A DNA stretch of 33,825 nt from Alphaproteobacteria bacterium 43-37. GTDB lineage: Bacteria > Pseudomonadota > Alphaproteobacteria > 43-37. The stretch spans positions 1-33,825 of the forward strand of contig MKSY01000032.1 of assembly GCA_001897475.1 (NCBI GenBank). The letters are read 5' to 3'. The translations under genes were made by a program, and so were the position numbers. The notes beneath the pieces were generated by a model, which saw nothing but the letters and a program-made list of their open reading frames with translations, did no database searches and was not told the DNA's origin. Positions 18,001 through 25,400 of the stretch are shown piece after piece (positions within the stretch are counted from its first letter, which is position 1; every line of letters begins with the position of its first letter).

Positions 18001-18407
18001 CGAAAAACGGTCAGCGCTATGCATTCATACAAATGTCTGATGCCTATGGGCAGTATGAAGTGGTGTTGTTTTCAGAAATTTTATCAAAAACCAGGGAGTT
18101 ATTGGTGGCGGGTCAGTCATTTGTTATGACCCTGGCGGGCCGTATTGAGGCAGACCAAGTGAGGTTAACGGCCCAATCTATTGATTGGCTGGAGAACAAA
18201 ATGGCTGATCATCCGGTGGAGGTTGCGATTTATGATCCGTTAAAATTAGAAGCCATCAAGCGGTTTTGTGAGCAGCTGCAGCCAGGTGAAGCCTCTATTA
18301 TTGTGCGTCTTCCCTTGGAGGAAGGGGAGGTTGAGCTAAGGCTTCCTCAAAAATATCAATTGTCGTTTGAACAACGATCGAATCTTTTGCAGCTTGCTGC
18401 TCAATAA
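15009..18407 (+). CDS. dnaE: DNA polymerase III alpha subunit
   Basis: This 1132-residue replicative polymerase subunit has the DnaE1 domain order: N-terminal PHP domain (about 1-270), catalytic palm with PDFDVDFC (D407, D409) and the third aspartate D561 in KFDFLGLKTLT, fingers, beta-clamp-binding region with helix-hairpin-helix, and a C-terminal OB fold (about 980-1060). The nucleotide-binding segment PVGPGRGSGAGSLVAW is near residue 362. The PHP metal-site positions are changed (KTHS and TDSGN, where active PHP domains have HxH and DHGN), so this domain is probably inactive. The GTG start gives the standard MPEFVHLKTHSAYS N-terminus; no in-frame ATG lies just upstream. No strong Shine-Dalgarno sequence is visible. 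Confidence 0.97.
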   Translation: MPEFVHLKTHSAYSLAEGAIKTTRLVDLCVEHGMPAVALTDSGNLFGALEFSLACAEKGIQGIIGLKLKFKDILPNGQTYFYHMGLLAQSQDGYNSLMKLASNAYINSKEHEAPCIDAAAIDEWNKGLILLSGSLEGPVHMALLQKQVDTAVALTRRYKAIFGDRFYLEISRCGYPDEARIEEALLTIAMDEGVPIVATNEVYFESPQLHEAHDILLCISQGVTVSVENRRKVSSEHYFKSQSAMKKVFSDLPEAIENTIRIARRCHFMPRVSKPILPPFPTTDGKSEAEELVIQANDGLTKRLERQVFKPVMDEQEKVIIRENYQERLNYELDIIIKMGFPGYFLIVSDFIRWAKQKGIPVGPGRGSGAGSLVAWVLTITDIDPIAFNLLFERFLNPERVSLPDFDVDFCQDRRDEVIEYVREKYGDNKVAHIITFGKLQARAVLRDVGRVLEMPYGYVDKICKLIPNNPANPVTLEQALDIDPQLRSMMREDPDVAKLINNGLKLEGLYRHASTHAAGVVIGGRPLDELVPLYKDARSPIPATQFNMKYVEQAGLLKFDFLGLKTLTVIDKTCQLIGSVSGNVLDISTIPIDDTKTFELLNRVETAGVFQLESGGMRDVLRRLKPDRLEELIALVALYRPGPMDDIPRYLACKHGEEPVQYSHPMLEPILKDSFGVMVVQEQVMQIAQVMAGYTLGGADLLRRAMGKKNREEMDSQRAKFIEGALGNGVSENIASAVFDQISKFAGYGFNKSHAAPYALLTYQTAYLKANYPVEFLCASMTLDMGNADKINLFKQELRRIGIPLLGPDINKSVANFSIEFMPDGQKAIRYGLGAIKNVGYQAMQDMSAARSLNGPFSDVFDFVERVDSKALNKRQMESLVLAGGFDSLHKNRHSMWSSLDVLTSVKKETDRPPSLFGAEAYKPKQSLSPVPEWGLLERLQKEFDVLGSYFSAHPLEGYPLHKLNVVHSNEFYEALLSGVPTLNAVGVMVSSKERVSKNGQRYAFIQMSDAYGQYEVVLFSEILSKTRELLVAGQSFVMTLAGRIEADQVRLTAQSIDWLENKMADHPVEVAIYDPLKLEAIKRFCEQLQPGEASIIVRLPLEEGEVELRLPQKYQLSFEQRSNLLQLAAQ

Positions 18408-18426
18408 TGCTTGCCAAAATCAGAGC

Positions 18427-18455
18427 TTGCAAATTTATGAAACACAAGCTAGAAC
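18427..18455 (+). promoter_or_regulatory. Candidate sigma70-type promoter for the rpsB operon
   Basis: TTGCAA (4 of 6) and TAGAAC (4 of 6) are separated by 17 bases just after dnaE. A start near 18462 would place the folded leader at 18475-18537 at the 5' end of the rpsB transcript. The hexamers are weak matches, so position rather than consensus supports the call. Confidence 0.3.
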
Positions 18456-18474
18456 AACACTATTTAAACTAGCA

Positions 18475-18537
18475 CGCAGGATGCCTTGCCTGGTTACCGG
18501 TGTTAAGTAAGGTTTCCTCACTTAACCAAGGCCTGCG
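18475..18537 (+). promoter_or_regulatory. Predicted structured leader RNA of rpsB (possible S2 autoregulatory element)
   Basis: The segment folds on paper into one long bulged helix. CGCAG (18475-18479) pairs with CTGCG (18533-18537); after a three-base bulge, GCCTTG (18483-18488) pairs with CAAGGC (18527-18532). An inner hairpin at 18502-18526 has GTTAAGT/ACTTAAC, an A-C mismatch, AGG/CCT and a three-base loop. A one-sided internal segment (18489-18501) contains TGGTTACCGG, and a related TGGTTACAACCGG follows the helix at about 18539-18551, just before the GAAAGGA ribosome-binding site of rpsB. Ribosomal protein S2 controls its own operon through leader RNAs in other bacteria; that this is such an element is inference from structure and position. 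Confidence 0.5.
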
Positions 18538-18568
18538 GTGGTTACAACCGGAAGAAAGGAATTTAAAT

Positions 18569-19396
18569 ATGGCTATACCAGTCGTTTCGCTTCGTCAGCT
18601 TTTTGAAGCTGGTGTGCATTTTGGGCACCACACACGTCGTCGTAATCCCAAGATGGAACCCTATATTTTTGGAGCCCGGAACTCCATTCACATTATCAAT
18701 CTTGATCATACTGTTCCCCTTTTGCAGCGTGCTCTTCAGGCCATTCGTGATGTTGCAGCAAGTGGTGGCAGAATATTGTTTGTCGGCACAAAGCGTCAGG
18801 CTTCTGATCGGATTGCAGAGGCGGCAAGAAAGTGCGGTCAGTATTATGTTAACCATCGTTGGTTAGGTGGTATGTTGACTAACTGGAAAACAGTTTCGAA
18901 TTCTATTCGCCGCTTGCGTGAATTGGAGGGTAAGCTTGAAGGTGAAGAGCTTAAAGGCTTGACCAAGAAGGAATTGCTCAGCTTAACCCGCAATCGTGAT
19001 AAGCTTGACAGAGCTTTGGGTGGTATTAAGGAAATGGCCGGCGTTCCTGATCTGATTTTTGTGATTGATACCAATATGGAAAATATTGCTATTCAAGAGG
19101 CCAATAAATTGGGTATTCCAGTGGTTGCGGTTCTTGATACAAACAGCGATCCAGATGGTGTCTCATACCCAATTCCAGGAAATGACGATGCTTTAAGAGC
19201 CATCGATCTTTATTGCGATCTTGTCGTCGCCTCAGTGTTGGACGGTGTGCAAGCCCAAATGGTATCTGCTGGTGTTGATATGGGGGAAGCTGCCGAGATT
19301 ATGCCTAACCTTCAAGACGATTTTGATTTAGGCGAAGAATCCCAAGGTGATATGGGCATGACTGAGCAGAGTGAAGTATCTGCTGAGTTGCAGTAA
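18569..19396 (+). CDS. rpsB: 30S ribosomal protein S2
   Basis: This is a 275-residue small-subunit ribosomal protein S2. The ATG at 18569 is chosen because it gives the conserved N-terminus [20 protein letters not shown] and has GAAAGGA 8 bases upstream; the reading frame stays open a further 23 codons upstream through the structured leader. Conserved blocks include [36 protein letters not shown] and DLIFVIDTN...[19 protein letters not shown]. The protein is longer than the E. coli protein (241 residues) because of an acidic, poorly conserved tail from about residue 240. It is followed after 17 bp by tsf, the usual partner. Confidence 0.97.
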   Translation: MAIPVVSLRQLFEAGVHFGHHTRRRNPKMEPYIFGARNSIHIINLDHTVPLLQRALQAIRDVAASGGRILFVGTKRQASDRIAEAARKCGQYYVNHRWLGGMLTNWKTVSNSIRRLRELEGKLEGEELKGLTKKELLSLTRNRDKLDRALGGIKEMAGVPDLIFVIDTNMENIAIQEANKLGIPVVAVLDTNSDPDGVSYPIPGNDDALRAIDLYCDLVVASVLDGVQAQMVSAGVDMGEAAEIMPNLQDDFDLGEESQGDMGMTEQSEVSAELQ

Positions 19397-19413
19397 AAAT
19401 AGCGGAGGAAAAA

Positions 19414-20334
19414 ATGGCTGAAATTACCGCAACAATGGTAAAAGATCTGCGTGAGAAAACTGGCGCAGGGATGATGGATTGTAAGAAGGCTCTTGGGGAA
19501 GTAAATGGTGACTTTGAGCAAGCTGTGGACTGGCTTCGGACTAAAGGTTTGGCAGCTGCCGCTAAAAAAGCTTCCAGGGTCGCTGCTGAAGGCCTCATTG
19601 GCGTGGCATCTAATGCAACAAGTGCTGCGATTGTTGAAGTTAACTCTGAAACAGATTTTGTCGCTCGCAATGAGCAATTTCAAGTTTTAGTTCGTGATAT
19701 CGCTCAAGCCGCTGTATCCGTAAAGGGTGACGTGGAAAGCCTTAAAAATGCAAAGGTAGAGGATTCAACGGTCGCTGATGCATTAACCAATTTGGTTGCT
19801 GTTATTGGAGAAAACATGACCATTCGTCGTTCAGATTGTCTGAGTGTCTCAAAAGGTGTGGTTGCTACCTATATCCATAATGCTTCTGCCCCTCAATTGG
19901 GAAGAATTGGTGTTTTGGTGGCTTTAGAGTCAGAGGCTAACCCAGATGAGCTTCTTGCTTTGGGTAAAAAGCTGGCTATGCATGTTGCTGCTTCTAGCCC
20001 AGTTGCCTTGAAAGTTTCAGACGTATCAGCAGATGCATTGGAGCGTGAGAAGAATATCTTGATCGAGCAGGCAAAGTCCACTGGGCGTCCGGCTGATATT
20101 ATTGAAAAAATGGTTGAAGGCCGTATTCGCAAGTTCTATGAAGAAGTCGTGTTTCTTGAGCAGGGCTTTGTTATGGATCCAAGCACAAAGGTATCGCAAG
20201 TTATTGAGCAAGAGGCAAAGGCATTGGGTAAACCCATCGAGCTTACAGCTTATGTTAGGTATGCCTTAGGTGAGGGGATTGAAAAAGCTGCCTCAAACTT
20301 TGCTGATGAGGTTGCTGCTCAGCTGGCTAAATAA
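19414..20334 (+). CDS. tsf: Elongation factor Ts
   Basis: This 306-residue EF-Ts regenerates EF-Tu-GTP during translation elongation. The N-terminal UBA-like domain [20 protein letters not shown] (about residues 7-26) and the EF-Tu-contacting TDFVARN motif (about 79-85) are intact, followed by the two core subdomains. GGAGG lies close before the ATG. It sits between rpsB and pyrH in the standard bacterial order. Confidence 0.97.
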   Translation: MAEITATMVKDLREKTGAGMMDCKKALGEVNGDFEQAVDWLRTKGLAAAAKKASRVAAEGLIGVASNATSAAIVEVNSETDFVARNEQFQVLVRDIAQAAVSVKGDVESLKNAKVEDSTVADALTNLVAVIGENMTIRRSDCLSVSKGVVATYIHNASAPQLGRIGVLVALESEANPDELLALGKKLAMHVAASSPVALKVSDVSADALEREKNILIEQAKSTGRPADIIEKMVEGRIRKFYEEVVFLEQGFVMDPSTKVSQVIEQEAKALGKPIELTAYVRYALGEGIEKAASNFADEVAAQLAK

Positions 20335-20351
20335 AACGAAGAGAGAGCCGT

Positions 20352-21077
20352 ATGAAAATGGGCGTGCCTGGGAGAATTCTCCTTAAATTATCAGGTGAAA
20401 TCTTGATGGGGGATTTATCCTCAGGCATTGACCCAGTTACGGTTCAAAGAGTTTGCGAAGAAATTTCAGCTGTATCCAATTTGGGTATCCAAATCGCATT
20501 AGTCGTTGGTGGCGGCAATATTTTTAGAGGTATTTCTGGCGCTGCTCAAGGAATTGAGAGAACGACGGGCGATTATATGGGGATGCTTGCGACCCTTATT
20601 AATGCTCTTGCATTGCAAAGTGCCTTGGAGGGGATTGGCGTGCCGACGCGTGTGTTATCTGCAATCCCTGTTCCTTCAATCTGCGAGCCCTATATCCGTA
20701 GAAAAGGTATAGACCACCTTGAAAAGGGGAGGGTTGTGATTTTTGCGTGTGGTTCTGGCAACCCGTTTTTCACAACGGATACAGCCGCTGCTTTGAGAGC
20801 TTCGGAAATGGAATGCACGATGTTATTGAAGGGAACTAAGGTGGATGGGATTTATTCCTCTGATCCCCAAAAAGATGCTAACGCGCACCGTTATGATCGC
20901 ATTACCTTCAAGGAAGTTATTGCTCGAGGGTTAAAGGTTATGGATACGGCAGCTATTTCACTGGCAAGTGAAAACAACATTCCTATTGCTGTTTTTTCAA
21001 TTCAAACGCCAGGGGCGCTCATTGACGTTGCTCAAGGAAATGGGCAATATACGCTGGTAACAAATGAATCAAATTAA
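20352..21077 (+). CDS. pyrH: UMP kinase
   Basis: This 241-residue bacterial UMP kinase of the amino-acid-kinase fold makes UDP from UMP, supplying RNA and UDP-sugar synthesis. It starts with the phosphate-binding RILLKLSGE, has the GGGNIFRG glycine loop (about residues 51-59), and the STOP-like segment [15 protein letters not shown] (about 135-149) typical of PyrH. ATG codons at 20352 and 20358 are both possible starts; the first is used here, with GAGAG upstream. tsf ends 17 bp before it and frr starts 11 bp after it. Confidence 0.96.
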   Translation: MKMGVPGRILLKLSGEILMGDLSSGIDPVTVQRVCEEISAVSNLGIQIALVVGGGNIFRGISGAAQGIERTTGDYMGMLATLINALALQSALEGIGVPTRVLSAIPVPSICEPYIRRKGIDHLEKGRVVIFACGSGNPFFTTDTAAALRASEMECTMLLKGTKVDGIYSSDPQKDANAHRYDRITFKEVIARGLKVMDTAAISLASENNIPIAVFSIQTPGALIDVAQGNGQYTLVTNESN

Positions 21078-21088
21078 AGAGGTTTAAA

Positions 21089-21646
21089 ATGGTGGAGGAT
21101 CTACTTAGCGATTTAAAAAGACGTATGAATGGTGTTTTGGAGGTCCTAACGCGTGAATTTGCGGGCTTGCGTACGGGGCGTGCGTCAGCAAACTTGCTTG
21201 AGCCTATTATGGTTGAGGCTTATGGTTCGATGATGCCTATTACACAAGTTGGTACTATTAGCATACCTGAGCCACGCATGCTTACAGTACAAGTGTGGGA
21301 TACAGGGTTGGTTAAGTCTGTTGAAAAGGCCATACGAGATGCAAACTTAGGTTTAAACCCAGCGGCAGATGGACAAGTGGTGCGTGTGCCATTGCCAGAT
21401 CTCAATGAAGAAAGGCGGAAAGAGCTGGTCAAAGTTGCTGGAAAGTATGCTGAACAAGCTAAGGTTTCTGTTCGTAATGTCCGCCGTGATGGCATGGATC
21501 ATGCTAAAAAGCAAGAGAAAGCTGGGGATATTTCTGAGGATGACGAAAGAAGGCTCGGGGATGAGATCCAAAAATTGACAGATTCATTTATTAAAAAAAT
21601 AGATGAAATGTTAGCGCAGAAAGAAAAAGACATTATGCATGTCTAA
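21089..21646 (+). CDS. frr: Ribosome recycling factor
   Basis: This 185-residue RRF works with EF-G to split post-termination ribosomes. The length equals the family norm, and conserved segments include [23 protein letters not shown] (about residues 25-47), the basic [25 protein letters not shown] (about 109-133) and a helical C-terminus. AGAGG lies before the ATG in the 11-bp gap after pyrH. uppS begins within about 12 bp of the stop. Confidence 0.97.
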   Translation: MVEDLLSDLKRRMNGVLEVLTREFAGLRTGRASANLLEPIMVEAYGSMMPITQVGTISIPEPRMLTVQVWDTGLVKSVEKAIRDANLGLNPAADGQVVRVPLPDLNEERRKELVKVAGKYAEQAKVSVRNVRRDGMDHAKKQEKAGDISEDDERRLGDEIQKLTDSFIKKIDEMLAQKEKDIMHV

Positions 21647-21657
21647 CGAGTTTGATC

Positions 21658-22455
21658 GTGCTCAAGTTTATAAAAAGCATTTTTTCAAAACGAAATAAGT
21701 TAGACCCATCGCAGTCCTTGAATGATATGGTCCAATTGATGGTTCCGCAGCATGTGGCCATCGTTATGGATGGGAATAGCCGATGGGCGCATTTGCGTGA
21801 GCAAAAACCAGCCTTTGGTCATCAAAAAGGAGCCATGGTCGCCAAGCAAATTGTTGAAGCCGCATTGGAGGCAGGCGTTCAATATTTAACATTATATGCG
21901 TTTTCCTCGGAGAATTGGAGTCGCCCGGAAGATGAGGTCTATGAGCTCATGGTTTTGATGCGGACATATCTGACATCTGAGGTCGACAAGTTGATTACGA
22001 ATGATATCAGGCTCAAAGTGATTGGTTCTCGTCAGAAGTTGCCGCAAGATATTCATCAGCTCATTGAAGTGGTTGAGAAAAAAACGGCCCATTGCCAGCG
22101 GCTAACCCTTATAATGGCCATTAGTTATGGCGGTAGAGAAGAAATTGTTAGGGCGATCAAGGCTCTCGGGTCTGATATAAAAAATGGTATTATTGAGCTC
22201 GATGAAGTTACGGAAGCAGCTTTTGCTAGCTATCTGGATACAGCTGATGTGCCAGATCCGGATTTAATCATTCGTACAAGCGGTGAACATCGTTTGAGTA
22301 ACTTTTTATGTTGGCAGGTTGCCTACAGTGAATTTTATTTTACGCAAACCTTATGGCCTGATTTTAGTAAAAATGAATTTATTGACGCTCTAATTGACTT
22401 TAACAAAAGAAGCCGACGTTTTGGACAAAGATTAGCCCATGAAAAATTTGCTTAA
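21658..22455 (+). CDS. uppS: Undecaprenyl diphosphate synthase (cis-prenyltransferase)
   Basis: This 265-residue UppS makes undecaprenyl diphosphate, the lipid carrier for peptidoglycan and for the arn-type sugar transfer encoded elsewhere in this window. HVAIVMDGNSRWA holds the catalytic aspartate (D38 from this start), YAFSSENWSRP is near residue 84, and DLIIRTSGEHRLSNFLCWQ near 202 is the C-terminal substrate-binding motif. RTSGE replaces the more usual RTGGE. The start is uncertain: GTG at 21658 has ACGAG 7 bases upstream and is used here, TTG two codons earlier and ATG at 21727 are alternatives. The 3' end overlaps cdsA by 17 bp. Confidence 0.94.
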   Translation: MLKFIKSIFSKRNKLDPSQSLNDMVQLMVPQHVAIVMDGNSRWAHLREQKPAFGHQKGAMVAKQIVEAALEAGVQYLTLYAFSSENWSRPEDEVYELMVLMRTYLTSEVDKLITNDIRLKVIGSRQKLPQDIHQLIEVVEKKTAHCQRLTLIMAISYGGREEIVRAIKALGSDIKNGIIELDEVTEAAFASYLDTADVPDPDLIIRTSGEHRLSNFLCWQVAYSEFYFTQTLWPDFSKNEFIDALIDFNKRSRRFGQRLAHEKFA

Positions 22456-23074
22456 AAGAATTCTTTCCAGTTTAGTGCTCATCCCCTTGGCGATCAGTGC
22501 CTTGTGGGCCCCAGTGTATGTGAAGGCACCTATTCTTTTGGCTGTTGCTCTTGGCTGTATATATGAATTGTTGACAATGGCGAAGGAGCAAAGGCCGAGG
22601 CATATCAAGGCGTTGTTTGTGGGGCTAAGTTATATTCTCTTGGGTTCGTTTGCGTTAACCTATGTGGTGATTGGAATGTCTCCGAGCGAAGCTTTATGGT
22701 TAATGATTATTGTTTGGGTAACGGACATCATGGCATTTGTTGTCGGAAAGCAATTAAAAGGGCCACAATTTGCGCCACGTATCAGCCCTAAAAAAACATG
22801 GTCAGGCTTTTTGGGTGGTGTTTTGTCTGCGGTCTGTGCCAGTTATATTTACGCCCAATATTTTTTAAATGGCAAAAGTAATATTGTATGGCTCAGCCTT
22901 ATTCTTTCTGTAGCCGTACAATATGGGGATTTGCTAGAATCTTGGTTGAAAAGAAGCTTCCAAGTAAAGGATTCTGGGGGGATCATTCCGGGCCATGGGG
23001 GGGTCTTTGACCGTGTGGATGGTTTGTTAGCAGCAAGCATCGTTTTTGCGGTGGTTCATTTGATTTTGGTGTAA
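22439..23074 (+). CDS. cdsA: Phosphatidate cytidylyltransferase, compact form
   Basis: CdsA makes CDP-diacylglycerol from phosphatidic acid and CTP in the inner membrane, the branch point for all phospholipids. The family signature is complete at the C-terminus: SWLKRSFQVKDSG, then PGHGGVFDRVD. An earlier conserved segment, ISPKKTWSGFLGG, is near residue 115. The 211-residue chain is clearly shorter than the E. coli enzyme (285), with about six membrane helices; the catalytic end is intact, so it is probably functional. It overlaps uppS by 17 bp and is followed after 2 bp by dxr, consistent with coupled translation. Confidence 0.94.
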   Translation: MKNLLKRILSSLVLIPLAISALWAPVYVKAPILLAVALGCIYELLTMAKEQRPRHIKALFVGLSYILLGSFALTYVVIGMSPSEALWLMIIVWVTDIMAFVVGKQLKGPQFAPRISPKKTWSGFLGGVLSAVCASYIYAQYFLNGKSNIVWLSLILSVAVQYGDLLESWLKRSFQVKDSGGIIPGHGGVFDRVDGLLAASIVFAVVHLILV

Positions 23075-23076
23075 TA

Positions 23077-24237
23077 TTGCAAAAAAAGAAAATAATTATA
23101 CTTGGCTCGACAGGGAGCATTGGATCTCAAGCTCTTGAGGTTATTGAGCAGAATCTGGATCTATTTGACGTGGTTGCTCTTGTAGCCGGTACTCGGTGGG
23201 AAGCGCTAGCCAAGCAAGCCATTGCCATTCGACCCAAAATGGTTGCTATATTTGATGCTCAATTTGTGGGTTTACTTGAAAGCGCTTTGAGCGGAACTGG
23301 CATAGCTGTTTTAAGTGGTGAAGGCGGAGTCTGCGAAGCCGCTCGGCAACCAAGTGATATTGTGTTAGCAGCAATGGTTGGGATGTCTGGCCTTAAGCCA
23401 ACCCTGGCTTCTTTGGAGGGAACACGCAGCCTTGCGATTGCTAATAAAGAAAGTGTGGTTGTAGGAGGGCGCTGGCTTTTGGATGCCGCTCATAAAATGA
23501 ATGTGCAGGTTCTGCCTGTTGACTCCGAGCATAATGGCTTATTCCAATTATTGCAGTCCGATCAAAAGAATAATATTCACAAATTGATCTTAACCGCCTC
23601 TGGGGGCCCATTTCGTGGGTTTAACAAGGAGCAGCTCAAGCATGTGACCGTTGAGCAAGCGTTAAAACATCCTAATTGGAGTATGGGGCCAAAGAATACT
23701 ATTGATAGCGCTACACTTTTTAACAAAGGGCTTGAGGTGATTGAAGCGTGTAGGCTTTTTGATTTTCCGAGTAATAAGGTGGAGGCCTGGGTTCATCCGC
23801 AATCTTTTGTGCATGCTGTGCTTGAATTTAAGGATGGCACACAAATGTTTCAAATCAGTCGGCCGAGTATGAAATTGCCAATTGCGCATGCTCTTTCTTG
23901 GCCTGAACGTTATTCATCGGATGTAACGCCTCTTAATTTTGATGAACTGTCACGGATGGTGTTTGAGCCGATTGATGATGAAAATTTTCCGGCCGTTCGT
24001 ATGGCTCGCGCGTGCTTAAAATCAGGCATGGGGGCCTGTATTGTTTATAATGTTGCGAATGAATGTGCTGTAAATGCATTTTTAGATCGAAGAATCTCTT
24101 TCCTCAAAGTGATGACTATAGTACAAGAGGTTTTAGATAAGATGATGATTCCAGCTCTTGGCACAATAGATGAGGCTATGGATTTTGCTGAGGAAGTGAA
24201 AGTTTTTGCAGCTAATGCTGCCTCAAAGATGTTTTAA
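23077..24237 (+). CDS. dxr: 1-deoxy-D-xylulose-5-phosphate reductoisomerase
   Basis: This 386-residue DXR is the second enzyme of the non-mevalonate isoprenoid pathway (DXP to MEP with NADPH), feeding UppS. The NADPH loop GSTGSIG is at 10-16, ANKESVVVGG at 122-131, and metal ligands D149 and E151 are in PVDSEHNG with E220 in FNKGLE. The flexible-loop segment HPNWSMGPKNTIDSAT starts with H198. The TTG start is forced: the NADPH motif begins only nine codons in, and the next ATG would remove it. No strong Shine-Dalgarno sequence is present, so coupling to cdsA, 2 bp upstream, is likely. Confidence 0.97.
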   Translation: MQKKKIIILGSTGSIGSQALEVIEQNLDLFDVVALVAGTRWEALAKQAIAIRPKMVAIFDAQFVGLLESALSGTGIAVLSGEGGVCEAARQPSDIVLAAMVGMSGLKPTLASLEGTRSLAIANKESVVVGGRWLLDAAHKMNVQVLPVDSEHNGLFQLLQSDQKNNIHKLILTASGGPFRGFNKEQLKHVTVEQALKHPNWSMGPKNTIDSATLFNKGLEVIEACRLFDFPSNKVEAWVHPQSFVHAVLEFKDGTQMFQISRPSMKLPIAHALSWPERYSSDVTPLNFDELSRMVFEPIDDENFPAVRMARACLKSGMGACIVYNVANECAVNAFLDRRISFLKVMTIVQEVLDKMMIPALGTIDEAMDFAEEVKVFAANAASKMF

Positions 24238-24263
24238 GGGTTTGTTCGGGAGTAGAAAAAACT

Positions 24264-25400
24264 ATGACAGCGATTACAGGTATTATACCCTATCTTGTAC
24301 CATTTTTAGTCGTCATAACAATTTTGGTTTTTGTCCATGAAATGGGGCACTATCTTGTTGCTCGATGGAATGGTGTGCGCGTTGAGGTGTTTTCAATCGG
24401 TTTTGGGCCTGAGTTATTCGGTTGGACGGATAGGGTTGGCACAAGATGGAAGTTTAGCCTGATCCCATTGGGTGGCTATGTCAAAATGTATGGTGATCTT
24501 GATGCCGCCAGTCGTCCAAATGCTGATGTAAAGGAAATGTCTCAAGAGGATAAGGCGTTAACACTGCATGCGAAAAAACCATGGCAGCGTATTGCTGTGG
24601 CTGCAGCGGGGCCGGCTGCTAATTATATTTTTGCAGTCATTTTGTTGTTTGGCCTTTATTTAGTAATAGGGCAAAGATATTTACCCGCTGATATTTCAGA
24701 AGTGCTTCCTAATACAGCTGCTGCTAATGCGGGATTGATGAAGGGAGATGTGATTCGTCAAATCAATGGTCAAACTATTGATAATTTTAAAGATCTTGAA
24801 GTTATTATTTCATCGAACCCAGGTCAAAAGCTCTCCATTACGATTGATCGCCAAGGGCAAACACATCATGTTGATGCGACTCCTGATCAAAAAGAAATCA
24901 AAGATCGTTTTGGGCGTGTTCGACATGTTGGATCTTTGGGGATTGCTCGAGCGATGACTCCAAATTTCAAGATGTTATCAATGAAAGAAGCCGCTATAGC
25001 TTCATTCGTGGATACCTATCAGGTTTCTGCTGGGATGTTGCATGGAATATGGCAAATTATCATTGGCGAACGTTCATCTGAGGAATTAGGTGGGGTTTTA
25101 AGAATTGCAAAGATTTCAGGCGAAGTAGCTCAATCGGGCTTGGCAAATCTTTTGTGGCTGATGGCGTTTCTATCCATCAATTTAGGTCTCATTAACCTAT
25201 TCCCAATTCCTATGTTGGATGGGGGGCATATCATGCTTCATCTGGTGGAGGTTATGACAGGTAAACCTGTGAATGAAAAAGTTCAAGAGTTTGCTTTTAA
25301 AGTTGGGTTTTCGATAGTGATTGCCGTGATGGTGTTGGCAATGTGGAATGATTTAATGCATTTAGGGGTTGTGAAGTGGTTTCTAGGGTTGTGGGGCTAA
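24264..25400 (+). CDS. rseP: RseP/MmpA-type site-2 intramembrane metalloprotease
   Basis: This 378-residue M50 zinc protease cuts transmembrane substrates such as anti-sigma factors or signal-peptide remnants. The zinc-binding HEMGH (25-29) lies in the first membrane helix and the second active-site motif LDGGH (318-322) in the third. A single PDZ domain spans about 140-210, where E. coli RseP has two. The position between dxr and bamA is the standard alphaproteobacterial order. The last 25 bp overlap the likely bamA start. The natural substrate cannot be told from this window. Confidence 0.95.
   Translation: MTAITGIIPYLVPFLVVITILVFVHEMGHYLVARWNGVRVEVFSIGFGPELFGWTDRVGTRWKFSLIPLGGYVKMYGDLDAASRPNADVKEMSQEDKALTLHAKKPWQRIAVAAAGPAANYIFAVILLFGLYLVIGQRYLPADISEVLPNTAAANAGLMKGDVIRQINGQTIDNFKDLEVIISSNPGQKLSITIDRQGQTHHVDATPDQKEIKDRFGRVRHVGSLGIARAMTPNFKMLSMKEAAIASFVDTYQVSAGMLHGIWQIIIGERSSEELGGVLRIAKISGEVAQSGLANLLWLMAFLSINLGLINLFPIPMLDGGHIMLHLVEVMTGKPVNEKVQEFAFKVGFSIVIAVMVLAMWNDLMHLGVVKWFLGLWG

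Noticed and set aside
18424-18450. AGCTTG/CAAGCT inverted repeat after dnaE as a terminator
   Set aside because: The six-pair stem has a 15-base loop and no following T-run, so it is too weak to call.
18500-18568. 23-codon N-terminal extension of rpsB
   Set aside because: It runs through the leader helix and has no family conservation. The standard S2 N-terminus and a good ribosome-binding site start at 18569.
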